This document shows, piece after piece, positions 23,840-35,312 of a stretch of 64,000 nucleotides of DNA. Origin of the DNA: JAUIIK01 sp041390865. GTDB lineage: Bacteria; Chloroflexota; Chloroflexia; Thermomicrobiales; CFX8. The notes under the pieces are model-generated. The model did not search any database, was not told the DNA's origin, and saw only the letters and a list, made by a program, of their open reading frames with translations. A program made the position numbers and the translations under genes. The stretch spans positions 372,001 through 436,000 of the forward strand of contig JAWKPC010000002.1 in NCBI GenBank assembly GCA_041390865.1, in the 5' to 3' direction. How positions within the stretch are numbered: the first letter of the stretch is position 1; every line of letters begins with the position of its first letter.

Positions 23840-26695
23840 TTGAGAGCAGTCCGGCGTACCCGGCATCGGTATTCCCGAGAACTGCTGTCCTGGAGACGAC
23901 GGTCATCCGATCCTCGGTCGATTCCGAATCCGGCTGGAGCGCATCGCTTGGCAGCACTAGCTTCACAGTCCATCCCGCTCCTCAAAACCAAACTCTTTGT
24001 GCCGCAGGTGCAACTGAACCATGTGGCTCGGCCTCAATTGCTTCGGCGATTGGATGAGGGGCTGCATGGCAAGCTGACCCTCATCTCGGCTCCGGCTGGT
24101 TTCGGGAAGACCACTCTTCTGAGTGCATGGGCTTCTACGTGTGGCAGGCCGGTCGCATGGCTGACACTGGACGAAGCAGAAAACGATCTGTCTCGATTCC
24201 TGTCGTATTTCGTTGCCGCGCTCCAGACTGTGGTGGCGTCGAATCTGGATGCAGGAGCGCTAAGTTCATCCTCATCGGCTTCATCGCCCCCAGCGCACGC
24301 CATACTGACGGTCGTGCTGAACAATCTCAGCGCTGTTCCCGAAAAGCTACTCATTATCCTTGACGACTATCACCTGATTGATAACGAGCTTGTCGATCAG
24401 GCCATCGCCTTCCTGCTAGAGCACTTGCCGCCCCAGTTGCACCTGGTTATCGCTACTCGCCAGGATCCTCTGCTCCCCATGGCCCGCCTGCGCGCTCGTG
24501 GACAGTTGACTGAACTGCGCGCCAGTGATCTACGTTTCTCCTCTACCGAAGCTCTCGAGTTCTTCAACGAGGTGACGGGGCTCAGTCTTTCGGAAGCGGA
24601 TATCGCCGCTCTCGATGAGCGCATAGAAGGCTGGGTGGCTGGTCTGCAACTGGCGGCGCTGTCGCTGAGGGGGCATCAGGATGCCAGCGGGTTTATCAAG
24701 GCATTTGCCGGAGACCACCGGTACATCGTGGACTATCTGGTTGATGAGGTGCTGCAGCGCCAGCCGGCGTCCGTCCGCAACTTCTTCCTGCAGACTGCCG
24801 TGCTCGAGCGGTTGCACGGCCCGTTGTGCGAGGCCGTCACTGGCCAGGAAGATGGCAGCGTGCTGCTGGAGTCTCTCGCTCGTGGCAACTCGTTCATCAT
24901 GCCGCTGGATGACCGGCGTCAGTGGTATCGCTACCATCACCTCTTCGCTGATGTGCTGCGCGCCTATCTGCAGGCGGAGCAGCCGGGTCAGATCGTCGCG
25001 CTGCATCTGCGTGCGAGCGCGTGGTACCAGCAGCACGGCTCGGTGGCCGATGCCATCCGCCATGCGCTGGCTGCCGGGGATTTCGCGCGAGCGGCGGACC
25101 TGGTCGAGCAGGCCTTGCCCGCAGCCCGTCAGGACCGCCTGGGCGCCACCTTACTCGGCTGGCTCAGAGCTCTTCCCGACGACCTGGTCCGACGGCGACC
25201 GGCGTTGAGTGTGGCGTATGCCTGGGTGCTGATGAACGCTGGCGAGCTTGAAGGTGTCGAGGAGCGGCTGAGCGATGCCGAACGGTGGCTGGATGTTGCG
25301 CCGCACGCGCGACTGGAGGCCCCGGAGACAGAGATGGTCGTCGTGGTCGACGAGGAGTTTCGCCGTCTCCCCGGCCTGATCGCTGCCTATCGTGCCGGAC
25401 ATGCTCACCTGCTGGGTGACATCCCCACCACCATGACACACGCTCGAAGGGCGCTCGACCTTATCCAGGAGGACGACCAGCTCACGCGCGGAGCGGCGGG
25501 GGCGCTCCTGGGACTCGCTTGCTGGGCCAGCGGGGACCTGGAGTCTGCCCAGCAGCACTATGCCGCTGGCATGGCAAGCCTGCAGAAGATCGGGATGCTC
25601 TCGGACGTCATCAACGGCGCCAACACCGTGGCGGCAATCGCTATGGCCCAGGGCCGGCTCCGCGACGCGGAGCGCACGCTGCAACAGGCGATGCAGCGCG
25701 CCGAGGAACTGGGCGAGCCGAGCCTGCACGGAACTCCAGACTTCCTGATCGGATTGAGCGAGCTGCGGCGTGAGCGGGCCGACCTGACCACTGCGACCAG
25801 GTACCTGGTGCGCTCCCAGGAGCTTACCCTGGGTGCGGGAGTTGCCCACAATCGCTCTCGTTGGTGTATGACCATGGCCCGCATCAAGCAAGATCAGAGA
25901 GATCTGGAGGGTGCGCTGGTACTCCTCGACGAGGCGGAGCACCTCCGTCTGCCTGACTTCTTCCCCAACGCGCGTCCGGTCGCGGCGCTGAAGGCGCGCG
26001 TGTGGATTGCCCAGAGGAGGTTGGGCGATGCTTTCAGCTGGGCGTGCGAGCAAAGCCTGTCCACTGAGGACAGCCTCGACTATCTGCGCGAGTTCGAGCA
26101 CATTACCCTGGCCTGGCTGCTCCTAGCTCGCCACGCCACAGACCATGGACCCTGCTCGATGGACAAGCTCATGGTGTTCCTGGAGCGCCTCCTGCAAACG
26201 GCGGAAGATGGTGGGAGGAAGGGGAGCGTCATCGAAGTCCTGATCCTACAGGCGCTTGCCCACCAGGCATGCGGCGATAGCCCCGCGGCGTTCGTGCCAT
26301 TGGAACGTGCCCTGAAGCTGGCTGAGCCGGAGAGCTATGTCCGCGTCTTTGTCGATGGCGGTGCGCCCATGGCCGCCTTGCTGGACGCCTGTGCGAAACA
26401 TGGGATCGCCCCGGCCTATGTTCGCGAGCTGCTCACGGCCTTTGACGGGGCTGGGCTTGGAACTCCCGTCAAACAGGACCTGATCGAGCCATTGAGCGAA
26501 CGTGAACTTGACGTTTTGCGATTGCTCCGGTCCGAACTGGACGGCCCGGAAATCGCCCGCGAACTCAACGTTTCGCTAAACACCATCCGGACGCACACCA
26601 AGAACATCTACAGCAAGCTCGGGGTGAACAGTCGCCGGGCGGCGGTCCGTCGATCCGAGGAACTCAAGCTGCTAGCGCAGACTCGTGAAGTCTAG
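23840..26695 (+). CDS. MalT-like LuxR-family ATP-dependent regulator
   Basis: The large STAND-type activator (up to 951 residues) has a P-loop NTPase with Walker A SAPAGFGKTTLLSAWA (about residues 83-98) and Walker B region LLIILDDYHLI (about 172-182), a winged region, a long TPR-like helical sensor (about 380-860) and a C-terminal LuxR HTH (LSERELDVLRLLRSELDGPEIARELNVSLNTIRTHTKNIYSKLGV). The family pattern starts near SIPLLKTKLFVPQ, so TTG 23948, with GGAG upstream, is a likelier start than 23840. It heads a four-gene codirectional set ending with an MMPL exporter, which it may activate. The ligand is unknown. Confidence 0.9.
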   Translation: MRAVRRTRHRYSRELLSWRRRSSDPRSIPNPAGAHRLAALASQSIPLLKTKLFVPQVQLNHVARPQLLRRLDEGLHGKLTLISAPAGFGKTTLLSAWASTCGRPVAWLTLDEAENDLSRFLSYFVAALQTVVASNLDAGALSSSSSASSPPAHAILTVVLNNLSAVPEKLLIILDDYHLIDNELVDQAIAFLLEHLPPQLHLVIATRQDPLLPMARLRARGQLTELRASDLRFSSTEALEFFNEVTGLSLSEADIAALDERIEGWVAGLQLAALSLRGHQDASGFIKAFAGDHRYIVDYLVDEVLQRQPASVRNFFLQTAVLERLHGPLCEAVTGQEDGSVLLESLARGNSFIMPLDDRRQWYRYHHLFADVLRAYLQAEQPGQIVALHLRASAWYQQHGSVADAIRHALAAGDFARAADLVEQALPAARQDRLGATLLGWLRALPDDLVRRRPALSVAYAWVLMNAGELEGVEERLSDAERWLDVAPHARLEAPETEMVVVVDEEFRRLPGLIAAYRAGHAHLLGDIPTTMTHARRALDLIQEDDQLTRGAAGALLGLACWASGDLESAQQHYAAGMASLQKIGMLSDVINGANTVAAIAMAQGRLRDAERTLQQAMQRAEELGEPSLHGTPDFLIGLSELRRERADLTTATRYLVRSQELTLGAGVAHNRSRWCMTMARIKQDQRDLEGALVLLDEAEHLRLPDFFPNARPVAALKARVWIAQRRLGDAFSWACEQSLSTEDSLDYLREFEHITLAWLLLARHATDHGPCSMDKLMVFLERLLQTAEDGGRKGSVIEVLILQALAHQACGDSPAAFVPLERALKLAEPESYVRVFVDGGAPMAALLDACAKHGIAPAYVRELLTAFDGAGLGTPVKQDLIEPLSERELDVLRLLRSELDGPEIARELNVSLNTIRTHTKNIYSKLGVNSRRAAVRRSEELKLLAQTREV

Positions 26696-26909
26696 CTAGC
26701 CATCCCGATCCACAAGCCGGACTGCTAGCCGTCCGCGCAGTTCGGGCGCTGACTCTCACTACATCTCTCCAATCAAGAAATCACCACCTGAATCACCACA
26801 TGTGGTGATGCCTGCTCACCATACCCGCTCATATCGTCAGACCAGATCGGTGAGCGCCGGCACGACCGGCGGAGTCACAGCGACAAGGACAGGGAGTGGA
26901 GGGAGCACA

Positions 26910-27185
26910 GTGAACCTGATACATCCACCGGGCGACGATCAGCACGGACCCGGGCGGTACGAAATCCGCCTCAAGGGGCACCTTGATGACCACTGGACCA
27001 CCTGGTTCGACGGTATGTGCCTCAGTCACGCGAGCGATGGCATGACCATTATCCGCGGAGCGGTAGTGGACCAGGCCGCGCTGCATGGCCTGCTACGAAA
27101 AGTACGTGACCTGGGCTTGCCGCTGGTTTCGGTCAGGCGTATCGAACGCGACCAACCTGATGCTCCGGCCATCGAATCTCTCTAA
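26910..27185 (+). CDS. small conserved protein of the LuxR-MMPL locus
   Basis: The 91-residue protein begins at GTG 26910 with GGAGGGAG just upstream. A longer ATG frame from 26802 has no ribosome binding site. The sequence includes RYEIRLKGHLDDHWTTWFDG and GMTIIRGAVVDQAALHGLLRKVRDLGLPLVSVRRIE. I recall this pattern (Y-E-I-R-x-x-G-x-L-x-x-x-W-x-x-W-F-x-G and D-Q-A-A-L-H-G-L-L) from small proteins encoded beside LuxR regulators and MMPL transporters in Chloroflexota and Actinomycetota. It has no membrane segment. Role unknown; a ligand-binding or regulatory partner is possible. Confidence 0.7.
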   Translation: MNLIHPPGDDQHGPGRYEIRLKGHLDDHWTTWFDGMCLSHASDGMTIIRGAVVDQAALHGLLRKVRDLGLPLVSVRRIERDQPDAPAIESL

Positions 27186-27215
27186 GTAGACACCAAATCA
27201 CGAAAGGAAACCGAC

Positions 27216-27875
27216 ATGACGACGTCCATGCTCGAAGCCATTGGAAGCGATTACCCGGTTCAATTCGCGATCGACTACCCCGAGCGCGATCTCAATCGAC
27301 TGACAACGGCCTTCCGGATCATCGTTGCCATCCCGATCCTGGTCCTCGCCGGTGCACTGAGCAATTCCGCCTGGGCGTGGGGTGCTCCCGGCGACAACAG
27401 TTCGACCGGGTTGCTGATTGCCGGCGGAACGCTGCTCTCTTTCCCGACACTGCTGATGATCGTCTTTCGCCGGAAGTACCCGCGCTGGTGGTTCGACTTC
27501 AATCTCGAGATTTCGCGTTTCGCGAATCGCGTTGGAGCCTACATGGCTTTGATGCGCGACGAGTATCCCTCGACCGACGAGGAGCAGGCCGTCCACCTGA
27601 CATTTCCCTATCCGGACGCCACCCGCGACCTGAACCGCTGGCTGCCGCTGGTGAAGTGGTTCCTCGCGATTCCACACTACATCGTCCTGGCAGTGCTCAG
27701 TATCGCAACCGTCCTGGCCATAGTCGTCGCCTGGTTCGCCATCCTCTTCACCGGCCGCTACCCGCGCGCCATTTTCGACTTCGTGGAAGGCGTCATGCGT
27801 TGGAACAACCGGGTCACGGCCTACGCAGTCACACTCGTGACGGATGAATACCCGCCGTTCCGACTGAGCGCCTAG
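27216..27875 (+). CDS. DUF4389 membrane protein
   Basis: The 219-residue membrane protein matches DUF4389. It has two similar halves, each with a hydrophobic hairpin followed by R/G-x-Y-P-R-x-x-F-D-F (RRKYPRWWFDFNLEISRFANRVGAYMALMRDEYPS and TGRYPRAIFDFVEGVMRWNNRVTAYAVTLVTDEYPPF). The N-terminal half opens YPVQFAIDYPERDLNRLTTAFRIIVAIP. GAAAGGAAA precedes ATG 27216. Between the small conserved gene (30 bases) and the MMPL gene (67 bases), it is probably an accessory of that exporter or of envelope lipid handling; this is inference from context. Confidence 0.85.
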   Translation: MTTSMLEAIGSDYPVQFAIDYPERDLNRLTTAFRIIVAIPILVLAGALSNSAWAWGAPGDNSSTGLLIAGGTLLSFPTLLMIVFRRKYPRWWFDFNLEISRFANRVGAYMALMRDEYPSTDEEQAVHLTFPYPDATRDLNRWLPLVKWFLAIPHYIVLAVLSIATVLAIVVAWFAILFTGRYPRAIFDFVEGVMRWNNRVTAYAVTLVTDEYPPFRLSA

Positions 27876-27942
27876 CGCCCGAGATACCCCGCATCAGTTC
27901 ACCAAAGCGCCCCGAGCGCATAACGGAAGGATTGGAAACACA

Positions 27943-30210
27943 ATGAACTCGACAGGACTCATCGGAAGATTCGCCCGCGCTTCAGCGCGACACCCCTGGA
28001 AGGTAATCGCCGCCTGGATCGTCGTCCTCCTGATCGCATTGGCGACCATGACAACGATCGGCAGCGGACTGACCATGAACGAAGAGTTCCGCACCGACCT
28101 CGAGTCCCGGGTCGCCGATGACCTGATCACGGCTCGCCTCAACAGCGGCGTGGAGGACCCGGCCCAGGAGCGCGTGATCGTCTCGTCGGCGGATGTAACG
28201 GTCGACGATCCGTCATTTGCAGCTGTCGTTGCCGATGTCGCCGCCGCGCTCCGAGCACATGATGAGGTCTCCGGGGTCACGACCTATTTCGAGACCGGGC
28301 AGGACGAGCTGGTGTCGATCGATCGCCACCGCACGGTCATTCTCACGTCGCTGGCAGGAGATCCGGCGAACGCCGCCCAGGACGCGCAGCCGGTCCTTGA
28401 CACGATCCACGAACTCCGCACGCCAGCGCCCGGTTTCGAGGTGCTGACGCTCGGGGAAGCCAGCGTGATCGAGACCGTCAACACCACCGCTGAAGAAGGC
28501 ATGGCACGGGGCGAATCAATCGGTATCATCATTGCCCTCATCGTGATGGCACTCGTCTTCGGCACGCTGGTGGCGACCGGACTTCCAATCGTGCTCACGA
28601 TCGTCGCCTTGCTGGTGACGACCGGTATCGCGATGGCAGCGTCTCACGTCTTCAGCCTCAACGCCGCCGTCGTGCAGATGATCGCCATGATTGGGCTGGC
28701 AGTTGGGATCGATTACACCCTCTTCATCGTCTCGCGCTACCGCGAGGAGCGCGAGCGAGGGCTAGGAACCGTTGATGCCATCACTCGTGCCGGCGATACC
28801 GCGAGCAAGGCCGTGCTGTTCTCTGGACTGACGGTCGTCGTCTCGCTGCTAGGTATGCTGATTGTGCCGTGGAACCTTATGACGAGTGTTCTGGGCGCTA
28901 TCGGGATCGTACTGGTATCGGTGCTGATGACCCTGACCCTGTTGCCTGCCGTCCTCGGCTTGCTCGGTGATCGGATCAATCGTGGTGTGATCCCGTTCGT
29001 TGGTTACCGGCGCACAATGAACGACGCGTCGAACCAGGGTCGCTCCGGTTTCTGGATCTGGACATCTCGCCTCGTAATGCGCCGCCCGGTCGTTAGCCTG
29101 ATCGCTTCCGCCGGTCTGCTGCTCGTGCTGGGAAGCTTCACCCTCTCGCTGGAACTTGGCCACGCCAACTTGAGCAACTTGCCGGAGGATTCGGACAGCA
29201 TCCGCGCCGTCGAAATCTTTGAGCAGGAGTTCGCGGGAGCGGATTACCAGCCGGCAACGATTGTCGTCACGGGCGACGACGTCACGACACCGGACGTACA
29301 GAACGCGATCGCAGGCCTGGTCAGCACGCTCGAGGCCGACCCCGCCTTCGGCGCAGCGATGACGGTGACCTCCGAGCAAGACGATCTGGTGCGTATTGAC
29401 GTCGCTCTCAATGCGGACGGTGATAGCAACCAGGCGATTGCCGCGGTCGAACGGCTCCGCAAAGAGTACCTGCCGCCGCTCTTTGATCCCATCACCGCCG
29501 AAGCGCGGGTGACCGGCGAGACTGCCTCGATGATGGACGTGATCGATCTGGCCCGTACCTATCTCCCCATCGTGGTGGCGTTTGTCCTGGCGGTTAGCTT
29601 CCTGCTGCTACTGGTAGCGTTTCGTTCGGTTGTCGTGCCGCTAAAGGCCCTCACGATGAACCTGCTCTCGGTCTTCGCTTCCTATGGTTTGCTGGTGCTC
29701 GTCTTTCAGAAGGGCTTCGGCGCCGGTCTGCTTGGGTTCCAGCAGGTCGAGCAGATCGACGCCTTCGTCCTCCTCTTCCTCTTCTGCATCCTGTTCGGCC
29801 TATCGATGGATTACCACGTCTTCCTGCTCAGTCGGATCAAAGAGCAGTTCGACCGCAGTGGCGACAACGAGCAGGCGGTTACGGCGGGGCTGCGGAGCAT
29901 CGGCCGGCTGATCACTAGCGCCGCGCTGATCATGGTCGGGGTCTTCGGGGGATTCGCTGCGGCTGATCTCGCCAACCTGCAGCAGTTCGGCTTTGGCCTG
30001 GCTGCGGCGGTGTTCCTCGACGCGACGATCGTACGGATGATCCTTGTGCCGGCCTCGATGGCGCTGCTCGGCAGTCGTAACTGGTACCTGCCAGCTTGGC
30101 TCTCATGGCGACCGGAGTTCCACAATGAAGGCGCTCCGGCGCATACCGCAGCTGCACCATCCGAACTCGCAGAAGATGGGATGCTTCCCAAACCGATGAT
30201 CGCCGACTAA
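27943..30210 (+). CDS. MMPL-family RND transporter
   Basis: The 755-residue membrane transporter has the RND/MMPL plan. A first helix (PWKVIAAWIVVLLIALATM) is followed by a periplasmic loop (about residues 40-185), five clustered helices including the conserved MIGLAVGIDYTLFIVSRYREER, a second loop (about 400-530), and another helix cluster with CILFGLSMDYHVFLLSRIKEQFD. The G-x-D-Y and S-M-D-Y motifs carry the Asp residues used for proton relay. MMPL proteins export lipids or hydrophobic compounds. It is the last gene of the LuxR-led set and is followed by a strong hairpin. Confidence 0.92.
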   Translation: MNSTGLIGRFARASARHPWKVIAAWIVVLLIALATMTTIGSGLTMNEEFRTDLESRVADDLITARLNSGVEDPAQERVIVSSADVTVDDPSFAAVVADVAAALRAHDEVSGVTTYFETGQDELVSIDRHRTVILTSLAGDPANAAQDAQPVLDTIHELRTPAPGFEVLTLGEASVIETVNTTAEEGMARGESIGIIIALIVMALVFGTLVATGLPIVLTIVALLVTTGIAMAASHVFSLNAAVVQMIAMIGLAVGIDYTLFIVSRYREERERGLGTVDAITRAGDTASKAVLFSGLTVVVSLLGMLIVPWNLMTSVLGAIGIVLVSVLMTLTLLPAVLGLLGDRINRGVIPFVGYRRTMNDASNQGRSGFWIWTSRLVMRRPVVSLIASAGLLLVLGSFTLSLELGHANLSNLPEDSDSIRAVEIFEQEFAGADYQPATIVVTGDDVTTPDVQNAIAGLVSTLEADPAFGAAMTVTSEQDDLVRIDVALNADGDSNQAIAAVERLRKEYLPPLFDPITAEARVTGETASMMDVIDLARTYLPIVVAFVLAVSFLLLLVAFRSVVVPLKALTMNLLSVFASYGLLVLVFQKGFGAGLLGFQQVEQIDAFVLLFLFCILFGLSMDYHVFLLSRIKEQFDRSGDNEQAVTAGLRSIGRLITSAALIMVGVFGGFAAADLANLQQFGFGLAAAVFLDATIVRMILVPASMALLGSRNWYLPAWLSWRPEFHNEGAPAHTAAAPSELAEDGMLPKPMIAD

Positions 30211-30229
30211 CAAGCGTTCTGCGGTTCCA

Positions 30230-30268
30230 GCTTTCAACCGGTGACCAGCGCGGTCACCGGTTGAAAGC
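30230..30268 (+). terminator. strong intrinsic hairpin after the MMPL gene
   Basis: GCTTTCAACCGGTGACC and GGTCACCGGTTGAAAGC pair perfectly over 17 bases around AGCGC, followed by GTGTTCTGG. It starts 20 bases after the stop codon. Confidence 0.85.
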
Positions 30269-30420
30269 GTGTTCTGGGGTTGATTCGCTGAGGTAATGGA
30301 GAGAGCACGCTGGAAGAACCGGCTAGTGAGCAACCACGTCACTTCAACCCGGGGCCTGCGTTAGCGGGTGAAAGAAATCTCGGCTCAGTGTCGCTCAACT
30401 GTTCGGTTGAGATCTCTCCT

Positions 30421-30471
30421 CCCCACTCCTTGGGGGGCCATCTTCGCTCGGTCGAGATGACGAGGGTGTCC
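30421..30471. repeat. type A-like repeat
   Basis: Reads GATCTCTCCTCCCCACTCCT, a G run, then CATCTTCGCTCGGTCGAGATGAC. Reverse-complemented it begins GTCATCTCGACCGAGCGAAG, similar in plan to the copy at 5968. Confidence 0.5.
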
Positions 30472-30653
30472 CAGCAATCTGGAATCTGGCCGAGAGCGAC
30501 ACGGGAGACCAATTCGATGAAGCACTTTGAGTGCGTTTGAAGAAGAGCCGTGTTGCCGGAGTGCCGGGTGGGAGCTTCGATACTAGTTCCTGAACGTTGC
30601 ATTATTAGATGAGCAGAAGAAGGGAGATTGATCTGGCCCTCCATCTTTTCCTT

Positions 30654-30774
30654 CTACTTCGGCACTAGCGACGGCGGCGACTCCTGGCATCAGCTCGCGA
30701 CCGGCCTCCTGCTGGTGCGCTCGGTGACCTGCGAGCATTTCGCCGGTTCCCGACCACCAGCGGTCGCCACCTGA
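30654..30774 (+). pseudogene. C-terminal remnant of a BNR-propeller gene
   Basis: Forty codons read YFGTSDGGDSWHQLATGLLL then VRSVTCEHFAGS to a stop at 30772. This matches the last part of the intact BNR gene (YFGTSDG...GGDSWHQLATGLPPVRSVTCEHFSV, ending 23731) at both DNA and protein level. Compared with the intact gene, 24 bases are missing between two GACGG copies, as in a slippage deletion, so the frame is kept. Nothing of the first 300 codons remains. It is the scar of a second copy. Confidence 0.85.
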
Positions 30775-30837
30775 TCTAGCCGGTTCGCACTGCAGTTCCA
30801 GACCACCGGATAATTTACTGCACACCCCATTAGCAGC

Positions 30838-30872
30838 AAGCGCGGGCTACCCGCAGAGGGTAGCCCGCGCTT
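30838..30872 (-). terminator. terminator after katG
   Basis: AAGCGCGGGCTACCC and GGGTAGCCCGCGCTT pair perfectly over 15 bases around a five-base loop, 25 bases beyond the katG stop on the minus strand. Confidence 0.8.
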
Positions 30873-30897
30873 TGCTTCAACAGTTTCGGTAACGAAC

Positions 30898-33138
<2,241 letters not shown>

Positions 33139-33511
33139 GTCGATCCTTCTCCTTTTCTACCTGTTTGCTTCTGAGAACTTATTCTAATAGCTCATCGCTC
33201 TTGATAGCTCTGGATCCAAGGCTGTGTCGCTCGACTGGTATCGTACGCCACCCGTCCACTTTACGACGGACGGGACGAAGGACGCCTCAACACACTCGGA
33301 CTGTCGATCTCAGTAGATGACCTCTGCTTTGTCGATCTCGTAGTCCGAGCCGTCGGCGACCGTACTGTCGAAATCAGCGATAGTGCCGGGACGACGGCAG
33401 GCAATGTGGTGATAGTCACTTCTCCCGCCTAATCCCTAGTAAGAACTACAATCGTCACTAAAGTGCCCTCGTCAAACCCCTGAAAAGGGGTCATCCTGAG
33501 CGGGAATCCGT
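33139..33511. other. intergenic region upstream of katG, nothing recognised
   Basis: 373 bases between the katG start and the end of the next gene (also minus strand). It must hold the katG promoter. AT-richer stretches occur near 33175-33195 (ACTTATTCTAATAGCTC), but I cannot define a regulator box. A short piece of type A sequence (GTCATCCTGAGCGGGA) lies at 33490-33505. Confidence 0.4.
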
Positions 33512-35257
33512 CTAGCGCAGCGCGATCATCGGGAGGTCGCCTATCAGTGGATCGAACAGACTCCAGAATCGTTCCACTTCCCCAGCGGTTCCCCCGTCGA
33601 GCGTCACTGAACCATCCTCGACCGCCTGTCGCCAGGAGATCTGGCCTCTCAGGAGGCTGCGGATCGTCGGCTCACTCGCGTGGATGTCGATCGGCGCATC
33701 GGCCGGCGCATTATCCAGTACGTCGACGACGATAGAGCGGATTGCGAGGCCATAGTTCGCGCCAGTGTCGCTGGCGTGAAATGCCACCTGGAGATGGGCG
33801 CCATCGGCCCGGGCCGGGTCCAGGCGGGTTGCCAGGGCGCGAATCAGTAAGGGGATCGGGATCGTTGCGGCGACATCCGGGTTTGCCAGACGACGCAGGG
33901 AATCCCGGATTTTGTCGTGATCCAGCGTACCGTCGATCTCCCTGGCAGCCATGAGATAGTGGTTGCGCCACATCGGGTTGATTGCCTGGTAACCGATCTG
34001 TCGCAGTGCGCCCGCCTTCAACTGGCGTGCCTCGTGATCATCGGGATTCACGCGAAGCACATAGGTCAGAATCTCCGCTACCCATCGATAATCGCCGTCC
34101 TGCTGGGCTTGCCCGGCCCTGGCGACAACGGCGTCGCGCCCGCCCATCGCATCTATATAGCGGGCGGATCGCTCGCGGCGCGGCAGCGGATCGATAGAGG
34201 TTGGGTCACCCTCGAACCATCCAAAAGCGCTGGAGTATATCTGCCGGACAATCTGCTTGACGGTGCCATAGAACTCGCCAAGCCAGGGATGATCGCGCAG
34301 TTCGGACGGGAGTTCGGTGATTTCCTCGACCAATTCATCGGGCGTGAGCCCGCGAGCCATCAATCGGTAGGACTGATCGTGGATGTACTGCATCGAGTCT
34401 CGATACGCGGTGAGCAGGGTGCGGACATCGTCCGGACTCGTGACCGGGCGACCGTGCCCGAAGACGAGCGTCCCGGCGTTGAACTCGCGCAGCATGTCGA
34501 TAGCGCCGATCCACTGCCAGATGTCGCGGGTGGCGCCGCGAAGGGCGTACAGGTTCGCCAGGCATTCGCCCTGGATCACGTCCGCTGAGTGCAGAACTCC
34601 GTGGTCGGGGAACCAGAGCACGATCTCGTCATCCGATTCGCTCGGGGCCTCTCGCATGTGGACGCGGATGCCGGCCACCTCGATGTCGAGTGATCCCTTG
34701 AAGCTGGTCGTCGGTGGCAGGAATCCGGTGGTACCGGCACGCAACAGCGGACCCAGTCCGACTTCGACCCGTCCATCATCTCCGCGCTCGAGATCCCAAC
34801 CAAAAGAATGGGCCAGGCGCAGCGGGCCGATGATGCCGAGACTCGGGTTTCCGCGCATCCCGGCCAGCAACCGCTCGTGCGCGTAGATTTCGACCTGTCC
34901 CGCTTCGATCCCGGCGGGATCGAGGAGTCCGCGCGAGCCGGAGCTATGGTCGGGATGGCTATGGGTATAGATCAGCGCCTTGACTAGTTTGTCGCTGAAG
35001 CGGCGCAGATCGGCCATCACCTCGCGGGCTGCTTCCTCGTTCTCCATGGAATCGATCAGGATGACGCCGTCGGTTCCGACCACCATCGACATGTTGGCGT
35101 TGCCGTAGCCAACAGCGACGTAGAAGTCCTCCGCAACTTGATAGATGCCTTGCTCCATCGTCTGTGCATGTCGGGTCAATTCGGCGGGGATCATCTCGCT
35201 GGCCTCGTCAAACGCGAGGTTCTTTCCAGTCAGGAAGATGGGATCGGGAATCGGCAT
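33512..35257 (-). CDS. metallo-beta-lactamase-fold alkylsulfatase-like hydrolase
   Basis: The 581-residue protein has the SdsA1-type plan: an N-terminal metallo-beta-lactamase domain (about residues 35-290) with the two-zinc motif THSHPDHSSG (His99, His101, Asp103, His104), a helical dimerisation domain (about 330-450), and a C-terminal SCP2-like domain (about 460-581). Known members hydrolyse secondary or primary alkyl sulfates such as dodecyl sulfate. Compared with them, the motif T-H-S-H-x-D-H is kept and the segment YGNANMSMVVGTDGVILID matches. There is no clear signal peptide. It lies next to a MarR gene on the same strand, which may regulate it. Substrate is inferred from the family. 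Confidence 0.85.
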   Translation of the reverse strand: MPIPDPIFLTGKNLAFDEASEMIPAELTRHAQTMEQGIYQVAEDFYVAVGYGNANMSMVVGTDGVILIDSMENEEAAREVMADLRRFSDKLVKALIYTHSHPDHSSGSRGLLDPAGIEAGQVEIYAHERLLAGMRGNPSLGIIGPLRLAHSFGWDLERGDDGRVEVGLGPLLRAGTTGFLPPTTSFKGSLDIEVAGIRVHMREAPSESDDEIVLWFPDHGVLHSADVIQGECLANLYALRGATRDIWQWIGAIDMLREFNAGTLVFGHGRPVTSPDDVRTLLTAYRDSMQYIHDQSYRLMARGLTPDELVEEITELPSELRDHPWLGEFYGTVKQIVRQIYSSAFGWFEGDPTSIDPLPRRERSARYIDAMGGRDAVVARAGQAQQDGDYRWVAEILTYVLRVNPDDHEARQLKAGALRQIGYQAINPMWRNHYLMAAREIDGTLDHDKIRDSLRRLANPDVAATIPIPLLIRALATRLDPARADGAHLQVAFHASDTGANYGLAIRSIVVDVLDNAPADAPIDIHASEPTIRSLLRGQISWRQAVEDGSVTLDGGTAGEVERFWSLFDPLIGDLPMIALR

Positions 35258-35312
35258 CGTGTGGCTCCTGTATTCGTTGAGGGTGGTGTTACTGCAGCAG
35301 GGATAGCGTTCG

